DNA from: Pseudomonas synxantha
Lineage (GTDB): Bacteria > Pseudomonadota > Gammaproteobacteria > Pseudomonadales > Pseudomonadaceae
Length of the DNA: 64,000 bases
Direction: 5' to 3'
Assembly: GCF_900105675.1 (NCBI RefSeq)
Contig: NZ_LT629786.1
Span: 4,278,001 to 4,342,000 of the forward strand
In this document: piece by piece, positions 52,522-61,308 of the stretch
Layout: every line of letters begins with the position of its first letter
How positions within the stretch are numbered: the first letter of the stretch is position 1
The notes under the pieces: generated by a model
Told to the model about the DNA's origin: nothing
What the model saw: only the letters and a program-made list of their open reading frames with translations
The model's database searches: none
Program-made: the position numbers and the translations under genes

Positions 52522-53006
52522 AGCTCACCCTTCTCGGTTTCAAGGCTCGCCTCGCCCTTGCGACGCGGGCCTTCGACCTTCACCGAAGGGAAAGCCGACG
52601 ACGCGTAGCGCACCACCAGGATGGCAAACGCCAACAGCAGGATGCCACCGCACAGGTAGATGATGCCCACGTCCGGCGGGTTGTGATGCGACACATTGGA
52701 GATCAGCAGGCGCGTCAGCGCGGTGATCGCCACGTAGATCAGGAAGCGCACCGGCATGTGGTTGGTCTTGAAGTAAATCCCGACCATCGCGCCCAATTCC
52801 AGGTAGATGAACAACAGCAAGATGTCATCGATCTTGATGTGCCCGTTCTCCAGCATCCCCAGAAATTCCATCACCGCTGCCCAGGCGGTCACCGCTCCGA
52901 TGGCAAATAGCGCCAGGTAGTGGAACGACTCGACAAACAGATTCCCCAGGGACTCGGCCAGCCCATGGACTTGCTGGCGCAGCCTTTCGGCCCAGTTGAT
53001 TTTCAC
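52518..53006 (-). CDS. psiE: Phosphate-starvation-inducible protein PsiE
   Basis: The 162-residue protein has four membrane helices (FHYLALFAIGAVTAWAAVMEFL onward) and the PsiE motifs ELGAMVGIYFKTNHMPVRFL and YVAITALTRLL. In E. coli the gene responds to phosphate starvation; its activity is not known. No pho box was recognised upstream. The stop overlaps that of the convergent DUF3509 gene. Confidence 0.9.
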   Translation of the reverse strand: MKINWAERLRQQVHGLAESLGNLFVESFHYLALFAIGAVTAWAAVMEFLGMLENGHIKIDDILLLFIYLELGAMVGIYFKTNHMPVRFLIYVAITALTRLLISNVSHHNPPDVGIIYLCGGILLLAFAILVVRYASSAFPSVKVEGPRRKGEASLETEKGEL

Positions 53007-53135
53007 GGTGGTGTTTCCTTAGGTCGGCTCGACCGGATAATGCGGGTTGGACGTGACGGTTGTTCTGCATGCAGAAAAAAGGCCAGGGCTGGGGAATAAG
53101 ATGGTGGCCGTGTGATACGAGGCACTTAATTACAC

Positions 53136-53174
53136 CCCGATCGTTCCCACGCTCTGCGCGTGGGGACGATCGGG
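53136..53174. repeat. CCCGATCG...CGATCGGG hairpin repeat
   Basis: CCCGATCGTTCCCACGC and GCGTGGGGACGATCGGG form a long stem with a short loop. The core CGTTCCCACGCTCTGCG is a dispersed intergenic repeat type common in fluorescent pseudomonads. It lies in the 341-base spacer between psiE and yebG. Confidence 0.75.
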
Positions 53175-53288
53175 CCATAATTCCAGCGCCCCCGGGCAAG
53201 GGATCAGAAATTTCCGGTGTAGCCCTCCATTTCCCAACTACATTAAAAACCTACTATCCAAACCCCAACGTTTGGCTTATCCTTTTCG

Positions 53289-53304
53289 CTGTATATAAAT
53301 ACAG
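53289..53304 (+). promoter_or_regulatory. LexA (SOS) box of yebG
   Basis: CTGTATATAAATACAG matches the CTG-N10-CAG SOS operator exactly and lies 43 bases upstream of the yebG ATG. The rest of the psiE-yebG spacer (53007-53347) holds only the GATCG hairpin repeat. Confidence 0.9.
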
Positions 53305-53347
53305 TAGTCGCAAAAGACAACTATCGTGAAGGCATGTGAGGTGGTGA

Positions 53348-53608
53348 ATGGCCGTCGAAGTGGTATACCGCAGCAGCCGAGATCTGGAGCGTTTGTTCAT
53401 GGATAAAGCCGAAGCTGACCGTCATGACAAGATGCTTGAACTCGCTGAGTTGCTGGCAGAAGTGTTGCAAAAAGCCGTGCCGTCGCTGAGCGAGCAGCAG
53501 GTGGAAGAAGCCGGGATCTACATGGCGAAGAACCGCGATGTATTTGCCAAGGCGTTCAAGAGCCAGCCGGACGCGCTGTCCGAGTTGCTGAACCCGGCGG
53601 CAGAGTAA
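53348..53608 (+). CDS. yebG: SOS-inducible protein YebG
   Basis: The 86-residue protein begins MAVEVVYRSSRDLERLFMDKAEADRHDKML and has the YebG helix arrangement. It is slightly shorter than the 96-residue E. coli protein. The upstream LexA box supports DNA-damage induction. The biochemical role is unknown. Confidence 0.92.
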   Translation: MAVEVVYRSSRDLERLFMDKAEADRHDKMLELAELLAEVLQKAVPSLSEQQVEEAGIYMAKNRDVFAKAFKSQPDALSELLNPAAE

Positions 53609-53622
53609 AGCCCGAATTGAAC

Positions 53623-53653
53623 AGGCCCTGAATCATCGATTCAGGGCCTTTTT
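53623..53653. terminator. Bidirectional terminator between yebG and the dehydrogenase
   Basis: AGGCCCTGAATC and GATTCAGGGCCT pair around a three-base loop and are followed by a T run on the plus strand. Confidence 0.93.
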
Positions 53654-53663
53654 AATGCCTGGG

Positions 53664-54683
53664 TTATTTGTACAGCAGGCGTTCGGCCAGCTCGTCGGCC
53701 ACCCGTGCCGGGGAGCGTTTTTCGGCTTGGGCGTGGGCGAAGATTTCGGTCAGGCGCGTGCCGATGTTCGACAGGTGCGCGGTGATGCCAGGCAGGTCCG
53801 TGCCGGCGTGTTTGAGGGCGACGTAGATCAGGCCACCGGAGTTGATCACGTAGTCCGGGGCGTAGAGGATGCCACGGCCTTCCAACTGGTCGGCGATGTC
53901 CAGGTTGGTCAGTTGGGCGCTGGCCGAACCGGCCACCGCGGCGCAACGCAACTGGCCAACGCTGCTGCGGTTGAAAACGGCACCCACGCCGCAGGGCGCG
54001 AGGATGTCGCAGGGAGTGCTGAGCAAGGCGTCGTTGGCGATGGGGTGGGCGCCCAGTTGCTCCATGGCCAGCTGCACCTTGCCGTGGTCGATGTCGCTGA
54101 CCAGCAGTTCGGCACCGGCGGCGTGCAGTTGCTCGGCCAGGGCATAACCGACGTTGCCCAGGCCCTGCACCGCGACGCGAAGGCCTTCGAGGTTGTCGCT
54201 GCCCAGGCGCGCCATGGCGGTGGTGCGGATGCCCGCGAAGACGCCCATGGCGGCATGGGGCGCAGGGTCGCCAGCGGCGGTGGTACTGGTGACGAAGCGG
54301 GTGTGCTGGGCAATGCAGTCCATATCGGCGACTGAGGTGCCGCTGTCGATGGCGGTGATGTAGCGGCCATCGAGTTTTTCGATACAGCGGCCAAATGCTT
54401 CGAACAGGGCCGCACGACTTTCCACGTGCGCAGGACGCATGATTACTGCGGTAGCGCCGCCCACCGGCAGCCCAGCCAACGCGGCCTTATAGCTCATGCC
54501 TTGGGCCAGTCGTGCAGCATCGGCCACGGCACTTTCATCGTCAGGGTAAGCAAGGTAGCGACAACCGCCCAAGGCAGGCCCGCGACGGCTGTCGTGGATG
54601 GCAATGATCGCCTTCAACCCGGTCACCGGGTCGACGCTCAGGTGCAGCGATTCAAGGCGGGTGCTGTGCATGAGCGCAAACAT
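53664..54683 (-). CDS. Leucine dehydrogenase homologue lacking the catalytic lysine
   Basis: The 339-residue protein has the Glu/Leu/Phe/Val dehydrogenase layout: substrate domain (MSYKAALAGL, Lys66), a Rossmann domain with GLGNVGYALAEQL and the TSTTAAGDPAPHAAMG segment. In active enzymes the next motif is GGGKAVI, with the lysine as catalyst; here it reads GGATAVI, so position 78 is threonine. All other family features are intact and there is no stop or frameshift. The protein may have lost dehydrogenase activity or changed role. Deamination of branched-chain amino acids is the family function. Confidence 0.88.
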   Translation of the reverse strand: MFALMHSTRLESLHLSVDPVTGLKAIIAIHDSRRGPALGGCRYLAYPDDESAVADAARLAQGMSYKAALAGLPVGGATAVIMRPAHVESRAALFEAFGRCIEKLDGRYITAIDSGTSVADMDCIAQHTRFVTSTTAAGDPAPHAAMGVFAGIRTTAMARLGSDNLEGLRVAVQGLGNVGYALAEQLHAAGAELLVSDIDHGKVQLAMEQLGAHPIANDALLSTPCDILAPCGVGAVFNRSSVGQLRCAAVAGSASAQLTNLDIADQLEGRGILYAPDYVINSGGLIYVALKHAGTDLPGITAHLSNIGTRLTEIFAHAQAEKRSPARVADELAERLLYK

Positions 54684-54870
54684 CTTCGAGCTCCCGAATC
54701 ACTTTTGGTGTTGGCCCAAGTATAGGCTTGCGTCAGAAAACTGCTGGATCGCACTGGAATAAGCGAGTCAGTTTCGTGGGCTCCAAGACATAAGAAAGTG
54801 GGATATTTCTCAAGATGCTGGACGAATATTCACAGCAAGGCTAAAACGGGGGCATACGCCGGAGAACGCA

Positions 54871-55674
54871 ATGAATCCCCGCACAGCCTTTTTCGCCTGC
54901 CTGGACCGTTCACCCCCTGCGCTGTTTGAAGCCGCGCTATGGATTGCTGCCGAGCATGACGCCCGCGTGCAGCCCTTGCTGATCCTGCAGGATCTCACCG
55001 CGCTGCAACAGCAGGTCAGCCTGGGCATGCCCCTGTTGCCCGCAGATGAACTCGGCCAACCGCTGCTGCGGCGCATGAATGACCTCGGGTTCGCCCAGGA
55101 TGACCACACCCCGTTGCGTCCCGCTGCCGCATTGCTCGACAAGGTGCTGCAACGCAAACGCGGGCAGCCCTTGGCCATGGGCCTGATCGCATTGGAAATG
55201 GCGCGGCGCCTGGAGATCCCCATGGTCGGTGTGAACTTCCCCGGCCACTTCCTGCTGCGGGTACCCGGTGCCGATCACCTGTTGGACCCGTGCGGCGGCC
55301 GCCGCCTGTACCCCAACGACTGTCGCGACCTGCTGCACCGCCAATACGGGCCGAAACTCAAGTTACAGGCCGATCACCTGCATTCGGCCGAACCTCGGGC
55401 GATCCTGCAACGGCTGTCGCGCAACCTGCGCCAACTGCACCTTTCCAATGACGAGCCGCTGGCCGCCCTGATAGATGCCGAACGCGTGCTGGAACTGGGC
55501 AATGCCAACGCCGCCGACTACCTGGCGCGGGCCAGCCTGTACCAGCGCCTTGACTGTCCGAGTGCCGAACGCTTTGACCTGGAACATGCGCTAATGCTCA
55601 GCGATGACCCGATCCAACGCCTGCGCCTGACCGAGCGGCTGGGGCATCTGCCGCCCAATTCAGTGGTGCATTAA
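54871..55674 (+). CDS. SirB1-family transglutaminase-like protein
   Basis: The 267-residue protein has the SirB1 N-terminal domain (MNPRTAFFACLDRSPPALFEAALWIAAEHD) and the core KRGQPLAMGLIALEMARRLEIPMVGVNFPGHFLLRV, followed by TPR-like helices. Relatives are found beside prmC/hemK in other bacteria. The biochemical role is unclear. Its stop overlaps that of the convergent MFS gene by four bases. Confidence 0.88.
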   Translation: MNPRTAFFACLDRSPPALFEAALWIAAEHDARVQPLLILQDLTALQQQVSLGMPLLPADELGQPLLRRMNDLGFAQDDHTPLRPAAALLDKVLQRKRGQPLAMGLIALEMARRLEIPMVGVNFPGHFLLRVPGADHLLDPCGGRRLYPNDCRDLLHRQYGPKLKLQADHLHSAEPRAILQRLSRNLRQLHLSNDEPLAALIDAERVLELGNANAADYLARASLYQRLDCPSAERFDLEHALMLSDDPIQRLRLTERLGHLPPNSVVH

Positions 55675-57032
55675 GGCGCCTTGAGAATGTCGCTACGTAC
55701 CGTGTCAATGGGTTCGCTCACGCCTGGCGAGCGCACCTGGATAATCAACAGCGCCGCCACCACCGCCGGAATCGCGCAGAACAAGAAGATCTGCTGCACC
55801 GGTATATGCATCGCCAGTAAAAGGCTGCCGAACAACGGCCCCAGGATCGACCCGAACCGCCCCACCCCCAATGCCCAGCCCGTGCCGGTGGCGCGCACCT
55901 GCGCCGGGTAGAAATTGCTCGCAAACGCATTGAGGGTCAGTTGCCCGCCGATGATGCAGAACCCGGCGGCAAACACGCAGGCCACCAGGTAGCGTGGGTT
56001 GTCGTGGTTCAAGCCCAGCAGGACGGTGCACAACGCCGCTGCCGCCAGTACGCCGGACAGCAGTCGCACTTTGCTTTTCAGGCGGTCGGCAAACCAGGCC
56101 ATGAGGATGGCGCCCAAGGTACCGGCGAACAGGAACATGGAGGTGACCAGGTTGGCTTCATTCAGCGCCAGGCCGCTTTCGAGCAGCAGCGAAGGCAACC
56201 AACTGATCATGAAGTACAGCAGGATCAGGCTGACGAAAAAGGTCGCCCAGATCAACAACGTCGGGCGGGCGTAGCCGTTGCGGAACAGCTCCACCACCGT
56301 AAGGTTACTGCCCTGCTCCTGGCGGTTTTCGGCTTCGCTCGCAGACGGCGGCTGCCAATCGGGCAGCATGCGCGCCGTGACCTTGCGCAAACGCAGATAA
56401 GGCGGTGCATCGCGCAACAGACGCGGCAGGGATTCGGGCAACAGCCACGCCAGGAATGGGAACAGCAGCAACGGCGTCACCCCGCCAGCCAGGAACACGG
56501 CCTGCCAACCAAAGCCGTCGATAAACCCCGCGGCTACAAACCCGCCCGCCGCACCGCCGAATGAGAAGCCACACGCGGCCAGGGTCACCATCAAGGTGCG
56601 CAGGCGTGGCGGCGAATATTCCGACATCAACGCCATGGCACTGGGCATCGCGCCGCCCATGCCGATACCGCAGATAAACCGTGCCGCCATCAGTGTGGTC
56701 AGGGAATTGGCAAACACCATCAGCACTGTGAGGCTGGCGTAGATCAGCACACAGGCCAGCAAGATACGTCGCACGCCAAACCGATCTGCCAGCGGCGTCA
56801 CCAGCAGCGAGCCCAGGGTCAGGCCCAGCAGGTTGGCACTGAAGACCGGACCAAACGCGGCTTTTTCCAGACCCCAATCCTTGGCCAGCGCCGGCACTAC
56901 ATAACCCAGCACCTGGGCGTCATAGCCATCGGTGACCAGCAGCAATGCCAACAACAGGAGAATCAACCATTGGTAGCGCGACACCGGGCGGGCGTCGAGT
57001 GCCGCGCGAAAGCTGGCAATCTGATTGTGCAT
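55671..57032 (-). CDS. Aromatic acid:H+ symporter family MFS transporter
   Basis: The 453-residue protein has twelve membrane helices and the AAHS pattern DGYDAQVLGYVVPALAKDWG in helix 1 and GMGGAMPSAMALMSEYSPPRLR after helix 4. Such proteins import aromatic acids (PcaK, BenK, MhpT). It lies downstream of hmgA-fahA-maiA on the same strand, with a REPIN between, and may bring in a homogentisate precursor. The substrate is inferred. Confidence 0.9.
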   Translation of the reverse strand: MHNQIASFRAALDARPVSRYQWLILLLLALLLVTDGYDAQVLGYVVPALAKDWGLEKAAFGPVFSANLLGLTLGSLLVTPLADRFGVRRILLACVLIYASLTVLMVFANSLTTLMAARFICGIGMGGAMPSAMALMSEYSPPRLRTLMVTLAACGFSFGGAAGGFVAAGFIDGFGWQAVFLAGGVTPLLLFPFLAWLLPESLPRLLRDAPPYLRLRKVTARMLPDWQPPSASEAENRQEQGSNLTVVELFRNGYARPTLLIWATFFVSLILLYFMISWLPSLLLESGLALNEANLVTSMFLFAGTLGAILMAWFADRLKSKVRLLSGVLAAAALCTVLLGLNHDNPRYLVACVFAAGFCIIGGQLTLNAFASNFYPAQVRATGTGWALGVGRFGSILGPLFGSLLLAMHIPVQQIFLFCAIPAVVAALLIIQVRSPGVSEPIDTVRSDILKAP

Positions 57033-57071
57033 CGCAAGGTACCTTTATTTTTTTATGTTGGCACGATCAAA

Positions 57072-57161
57072 TGTGGGAGGGGGCTTGCTCCCGATAGCGG
57101 TGTGTAAGTTGACAAACTTATTGCTGATACACAGCAATCGGGAGCAAGCCCCCTCCCACAT
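57072..57161. repeat. REPIN (GCTCCC subtype)
   Basis: Matching GCTCCC and GGGAGC arms separate the MFS gene from the homogentisate operon, both on the minus strand. Confidence 0.95.
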
Positions 57162-57185
57162 TTGGATTTAGGCAATTTCTGAAAG

Positions 57186-57821
57186 CTAAGGTGTGTCAGG
57201 TTGGTTGGCAGGATGAGCCTGCACAAACGCTGGATGCTGCGCCGCCAACGCCGCTACTCGGCCGATACGCGGGTACGCGCCCAACGGCACCTTGAAGCGC
57301 TCGGCCGCGTACAGCTGGGGTATCAGAAACGCGTCCGCCATGCCCGGCTGCGCGCCGAAGCAAAACCCGTCATCGCCAATCAACTGTTCCACCGCGCCCA
57401 AACCCTGGCTGACCCAATGGCCGATCCACTCGAGCAGTTGCGCCTCATCATGCCCCCACTTACGCAACAGGTTTTGAGTGCTGGAGTTATGCAAAGGATG
57501 GATATCGCAGGCGATGATCGACGCTACTGCGCGCTGGTGAGCACGGGACGCGGGATCTTTTGGAAGCAGCGGCACCTGTGGATAACATTCCTCCAGGTAC
57601 TCAACGATCGCCTGTGATTGAATCAGCAGCGCGCCTTCTTCAGTGCGCAACGCCGGCACGCGCCCTTGCGGGTTGATCGCCAGGTACTCAGGCTGGTGAT
57701 TGGCGCCGCCTGCCGGCACCAGCAGGTTGACCGGCAATGCAGTGAAGTCCAGGCCCTTGAGCGCCAGGGCAATTCGTACCCGATACGACGCGGTAGAACG
57801 GTAATAGGTATAGAGTTCCAT
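57186..57821 (-). CDS. maiA: Maleylacetoacetate isomerase
   Basis: The 211-residue zeta-class glutathione transferase has MELYTYYRSTASYRVRIALALKGL and NPQGRVPALRTEEG in the thioredoxin-like domain, then an all-helical domain. It isomerises maleylacetoacetate to fumarylacetoacetate. It follows fahA by 12 bases as the third enzyme gene of the operon. Confidence 0.96.
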   Translation of the reverse strand: MELYTYYRSTASYRVRIALALKGLDFTALPVNLLVPAGGANHQPEYLAINPQGRVPALRTEEGALLIQSQAIVEYLEECYPQVPLLPKDPASRAHQRAVASIIACDIHPLHNSSTQNLLRKWGHDEAQLLEWIGHWVSQGLGAVEQLIGDDGFCFGAQPGMADAFLIPQLYAAERFKVPLGAYPRIGRVAALAAQHPAFVQAHPANQPDTP

Positions 57822-57833
57822 TGCCCTGCCCTC

Positions 57834-59120
57834 TCAGCGCGCCGCGACTACGGTGCCGCGGCATTCACCAAAGCCGATGCTGGCAAAACCTTCGCGGATG
57901 CAACGGCCACGCAAGATGATTTCGTCGCCGTCCTCGAGGAATTTACGCACCTCGCCGCAGGGCAGTTCAATCGGCTTTTTACCACCTTCGGTGATCTCCA
58001 ACAGGCTGCCAAACTGCCCCGGTTGCGGACCGGACAAGGTGCCCGAGCCGAACAGGTCACCGGCCTGCAACTGGCAGCCGTTGACGCTGTGGTGCGCAAC
58101 CATTTGCGCCACGGTCCAGTACATGTGTTGGGTGTTGCTCAAGGTCAGGCGATGGGGGGAGAGGTTCTGCTCACGCATCGAGGCCGTGGTGAGCAGCACC
58201 TCCAGTTCGATATCAAAGGCACCCGCGTTCTGATCGCGCTTATCCAAGAGATACGACAACGGTTGTGGGTCACCCTCGGGCCGCGCCGGTTGTGCTTTAC
58301 GGAATGGCTCCAGCGCTTCGGCCGTCACCACCCATGGCGAGATGCTGGTGATAAAGCTTTTCGACAGAAACGGCCCCAGCGGCTGGTATTCCCAGGCCTG
58401 GATATCCCGCGCCGACCAGTCGTTAAGCAAGCAGAAGCCGGCGATATGTTCGGCGGCATCGCCAATGGCAATCGCGTCGCCCATGGCGTTGCCCTGGCCG
58501 ATCCAGATGCCCAGTTCCAATTCGTAATCCAGGCGTGCACAGGGTCCGAAGGTCGGCTCGGTCTGGCCGGCCGGCAGGGTCTGGCCCTTGGGACGCCGCA
58601 CATCCGTGCCCGACGGGCGAATGGTCGAGGCACGGCCGTGGTAGCCAATCGGCACGTACTTGTAGTTCGGCAACAATGGGTTATCCGGGCGGAACAATTT
58701 GCCGACGTTCTGCGCGTGCTCGATGCCAACGTAGAAGTCGGTGTAGTCATTGATCCTGGCCGGCAAATGCATCTGGCAATCGGCGGCACGGTGCAGCACC
58801 TGCGCCTCGCGGGTCTGCAGCTTGCTGCCTTCGGCCAGCAGTTCCAGCAGGCGCTCGCGCAGGGCCACCCGAGGGCCACGGCCGAGTTCAAAAAACGCGT
58901 TCAGTTGGCCACCCGCCGTGGCCTCGACGGCGCGTCGGGCTTCACCGTCAAACTCGTCCAGCGCGGCATGCAGGTCGAGGATTGCGTCGCCAATTGCCAC
59001 ACCACTGCGAGGTGCCGAGCCATTGATGCTGAACACGCCCAGTGGCAGGTTTTGCAGGGGGAAATCCGCGTGGCCGTTGGCGGAGGCCACCCAGCTACGG
59101 GCAAGCGATGGTTGGGTCAT
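57834..59120 (-). CDS. fahA: Fumarylacetoacetase
   Basis: The 428-residue hydrolase has an N-terminal SH3-like domain and the FAH core with YTDFYVGIEHAQNVG, PIGYHGRAST and RLDYELELGIWIGQGN, which bind metal and substrate. It yields fumarate and acetoacetate. The start is three bases after the hmgA stop, indicating coupling. Confidence 0.97.
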   Translation of the reverse strand: MTQPSLARSWVASANGHADFPLQNLPLGVFSINGSAPRSGVAIGDAILDLHAALDEFDGEARRAVEATAGGQLNAFFELGRGPRVALRERLLELLAEGSKLQTREAQVLHRAADCQMHLPARINDYTDFYVGIEHAQNVGKLFRPDNPLLPNYKYVPIGYHGRASTIRPSGTDVRRPKGQTLPAGQTEPTFGPCARLDYELELGIWIGQGNAMGDAIAIGDAAEHIAGFCLLNDWSARDIQAWEYQPLGPFLSKSFITSISPWVVTAEALEPFRKAQPARPEGDPQPLSYLLDKRDQNAGAFDIELEVLLTTASMREQNLSPHRLTLSNTQHMYWTVAQMVAHHSVNGCQLQAGDLFGSGTLSGPQPGQFGSLLEITEGGKKPIELPCGEVRKFLEDGDEIILRGRCIREGFASIGFGECRGTVVAAR

Positions 59121-59123
59121 GGG

Positions 59124-60407
59124 TTATCTCCGATTCGGGTTGAAGGTGGCGGGCAGCGCGGCCCAGCACGCATCGTAGGCAGGTTGCAGTTGCGGGCACT
59201 CCAGGGCGAACTGGGTCGGGCGCAACACTTGGCTGGTCTCGAACATGAAGGCCATGGTGTTATCAATTTTGTGCGGTGCCAGGTCTGCAGTGATGGCCTT
59301 GGTGCAGGTCTCGCCGTCCGGGCCGTGGGCGCTCATGCAACTGTGCAGCGACGCGCCGCCAGGCAGGAAGCCTTCGGCCTTGGCATCGTAGGCGCCCTGG
59401 ATCAGGCCCATGTATTCGTTCATCAGGTTGCGGTGGAACCACGGCGGACGGAAGGTGTTCTCGGCCACCATCCAGCGCGGTGGGAAGATCACGAAGTCGA
59501 GGTTGGCCAAGCCATGGGTGCTGGTGGGCGAAGTCAATACGGTGAAGATCGACGGGTCCGGGTGATCGAAACTCACCGTGCCGATAGTGTTGAAACGCCG
59601 CAGGTCGTATTTGTACGGCACGTTATTGCCGTGCCAGGCGACCACGTTGAGTGGCGAATGATCGAGCTCGCAGGCCCACAGCTCACCGAGGAATTTCTGT
59701 ACCAGCGTTGTAGGTTGCTTGAGGTCTTCATAGTGGGCAACGGGTGTAAGGAAGTCGCGAGGGTTGGCCAGGCCGTTGCTGCCGATAGGTCCTAGATCCG
59801 GCAGGCGCAGCGGGGCGCCGTGGTTTTCCGCGACGTAGCCGCGTGCTTGCGCATCCAGCAGCTCGATACGGAATTTCAAGCCACGGGGCAGCACGATGAT
59901 TTCCAGCGGCTCGACCTCCAGCACGCCGAGTTCGGTGGCGATACGCAAGCGGCCTTGCTCGGGGACGATCAACAGTTCGCCGTCAGCATTAAAGAACACG
60001 CGCTCCATCGAGCGATTGGCGCGGTAGTGGTAGATGCTGATGCCCGAAGGTTTTTCCGACCCCGAGTTGGCCACCATGCCGACCAGGCCGTCGATAAAGT
60101 CCGTCGGCTCACTCGGAATATCCAACGGGTTCCAACGCAGGCGATTAGGCGTTACTGCGCCCAGCGGGCCACCGGCCAATTGGCGTTCCAGCTTGATGAA
60201 CGCCGGGTGGTTGGCCGACGGCTGGATGCGGTACAGCCAGGTACGCCGCGCTTCGCTGCGGGCCATGGTGAAGGCGGTACCGGAAAACAGTTCGGTGTAG
60301 AGCCCGTAAGGGGCTTTTTGCGGCGAGTTCTGGCCGACCGGCAGCGCGCCAGGCAAGGCCTCGCTGGCGAATTCGTTGCCAAAGCCCGAAAGGTATTCGA
60401 GGTCCAT
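59124..60407 (-). CDS. hmgA: Homogentisate 1,2-dioxygenase
   Basis: The ATG at 60407 with GAGGAA five bases upstream gives 427 residues beginning [23 protein letters not shown]; an ATG at 60425 adds six residues. The cupin iron ligands lie in the [24 protein letters not shown] region and further HGPDGETC. It opens the homogentisate ring to maleylacetoacetate. It is divergent from hmgR. Confidence 0.97.
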   Translation of the reverse strand: MDLEYLSGFGNEFASEALPGALPVGQNSPQKAPYGLYTELFSGTAFTMARSEARRTWLYRIQPSANHPAFIKLERQLAGGPLGAVTPNRLRWNPLDIPSEPTDFIDGLVGMVANSGSEKPSGISIYHYRANRSMERVFFNADGELLIVPEQGRLRIATELGVLEVEPLEIIVLPRGLKFRIELLDAQARGYVAENHGAPLRLPDLGPIGSNGLANPRDFLTPVAHYEDLKQPTTLVQKFLGELWACELDHSPLNVVAWHGNNVPYKYDLRRFNTIGTVSFDHPDPSIFTVLTSPTSTHGLANLDFVIFPPRWMVAENTFRPPWFHRNLMNEYMGLIQGAYDAKAEGFLPGGASLHSCMSAHGPDGETCTKAITADLAPHKIDNTMAFMFETSQVLRPTQFALECPQLQPAYDACWAALPATFNPNRR

Positions 60408-60438
60408 GGATCTTCCTCTGTACACAAGTTATTTTTGT

Positions 60439-60463
60439 CGTAATTCGGTTACGCATAACGTAA
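60439..60463. promoter_or_regulatory. Triple CGTAA/TTACG half-site operator between hmgA and hmgR
   Basis: CGTAA at 60439, TTACG at 60449 and CGTAA at 60459 are spaced by exactly ten bases, each with five-base gaps, giving two overlapping inverted repeats on one face of the helix. The site lies between hmgA and the IclR gene, the expected position for HmgR binding. Confidence 0.65.
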
Positions 60464-60527
60464 TTTGATCGCTATCGAGCGTCAAGCTATAAAGACGCCC
60501 ATTCATCTCTCGGATTCTCGCCCTTCC

Positions 60528-61307
60528 ATGGAAAAGCCCCGCGACACCGGTAAACAGAAAGTCCGCTCGGCGGAAGTCGGCACCGATATCCTCAAGGCCC
60601 TGGCCGAACTGTCTCCCTCCACCTCGTTGTCACGCCTGGCCGAACATGTGCAGATGCCGGCGAGCAAGGTCCACCGCTATTTACAGGCGTTGATCGCCTC
60701 GGGTTTTGCCGAACAGAACCCCGCCACCAACCATTACGGCCTGGGCCGCGAAGCGTTGCGCGTGGGCCTGGCGGCGCTGGGCAGCATGGATGTGTTGAAA
60801 GTCGGCGCCATGCCCCTGGCGGAGCTGCGCGATGAATTGAATGAAACCTGCTTCCTGGCGGTGTGGGGCAACCAGGGCGCGACGGTGGTGCAGATTGAGC
60901 CGGCAGTGCGTGCCGTCACGGTGGTGACGCAGTTGGGATCGGTATTGCCATTGCTCAGCTCGTCCACCGGGCTGGTGTTCAGCGCCTACCTGCCATCGCG
61001 GGAAACCGTGGAATTGCGCGAACGCGAGATCCAAGCCGGCGCCGCCCACTCGCTGGCGGACGATCAGGCCTACGCCACGGTGTGCGAGCAGATCCGCAGC
61101 CGTGGCCTGCATTTTGTGCATGGCTTGCTGATGCCCGGCGTGGATGCGTTGTCGGCGCCGGTGTTCAATGCGGTGGGGCATGTGGCGGCGGTGATGACCG
61201 TAGTCGGCCCGACATCACTGTTCCACGCCGATGAAGATGGCCCGGCGGCGCAGCATCTGCTGGCGGCGACCCGGGCCGTGAGTTGGCGCATGGGCTATCA
61301 GCCCTGA
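60528..61307 (+). CDS. hmgR: IclR-family regulator of homogentisate catabolism
   Basis: The start at 60528 gives 259 residues. An IclR winged helix (LSRLAEHVQMPASKVHRYLQALIASGFAEQ) is followed by the effector domain (AGAAHSLADDQAYATVCEQI). Position divergent from hmgA matches the known repressor HmgR, which senses homogentisate in P. putida. It ends one base before the convergent dacB stop. Confidence 0.93.
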   Translation: MEKPRDTGKQKVRSAEVGTDILKALAELSPSTSLSRLAEHVQMPASKVHRYLQALIASGFAEQNPATNHYGLGREALRVGLAALGSMDVLKVGAMPLAELRDELNETCFLAVWGNQGATVVQIEPAVRAVTVVTQLGSVLPLLSSSTGLVFSAYLPSRETVELREREIQAGAAHSLADDQAYATVCEQIRSRGLHFVHGLLMPGVDALSAPVFNAVGHVAAVMTVVGPTSLFHADEDGPAAQHLLAATRAVSWRMGYQP

Positions 61308-61308
61308 A

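Noticed and set aside
53664..54683. Frameshift or pseudogene in the leucine dehydrogenase homologue
   Set aside because: The frame is intact over the full family length; only the catalytic residue differs.
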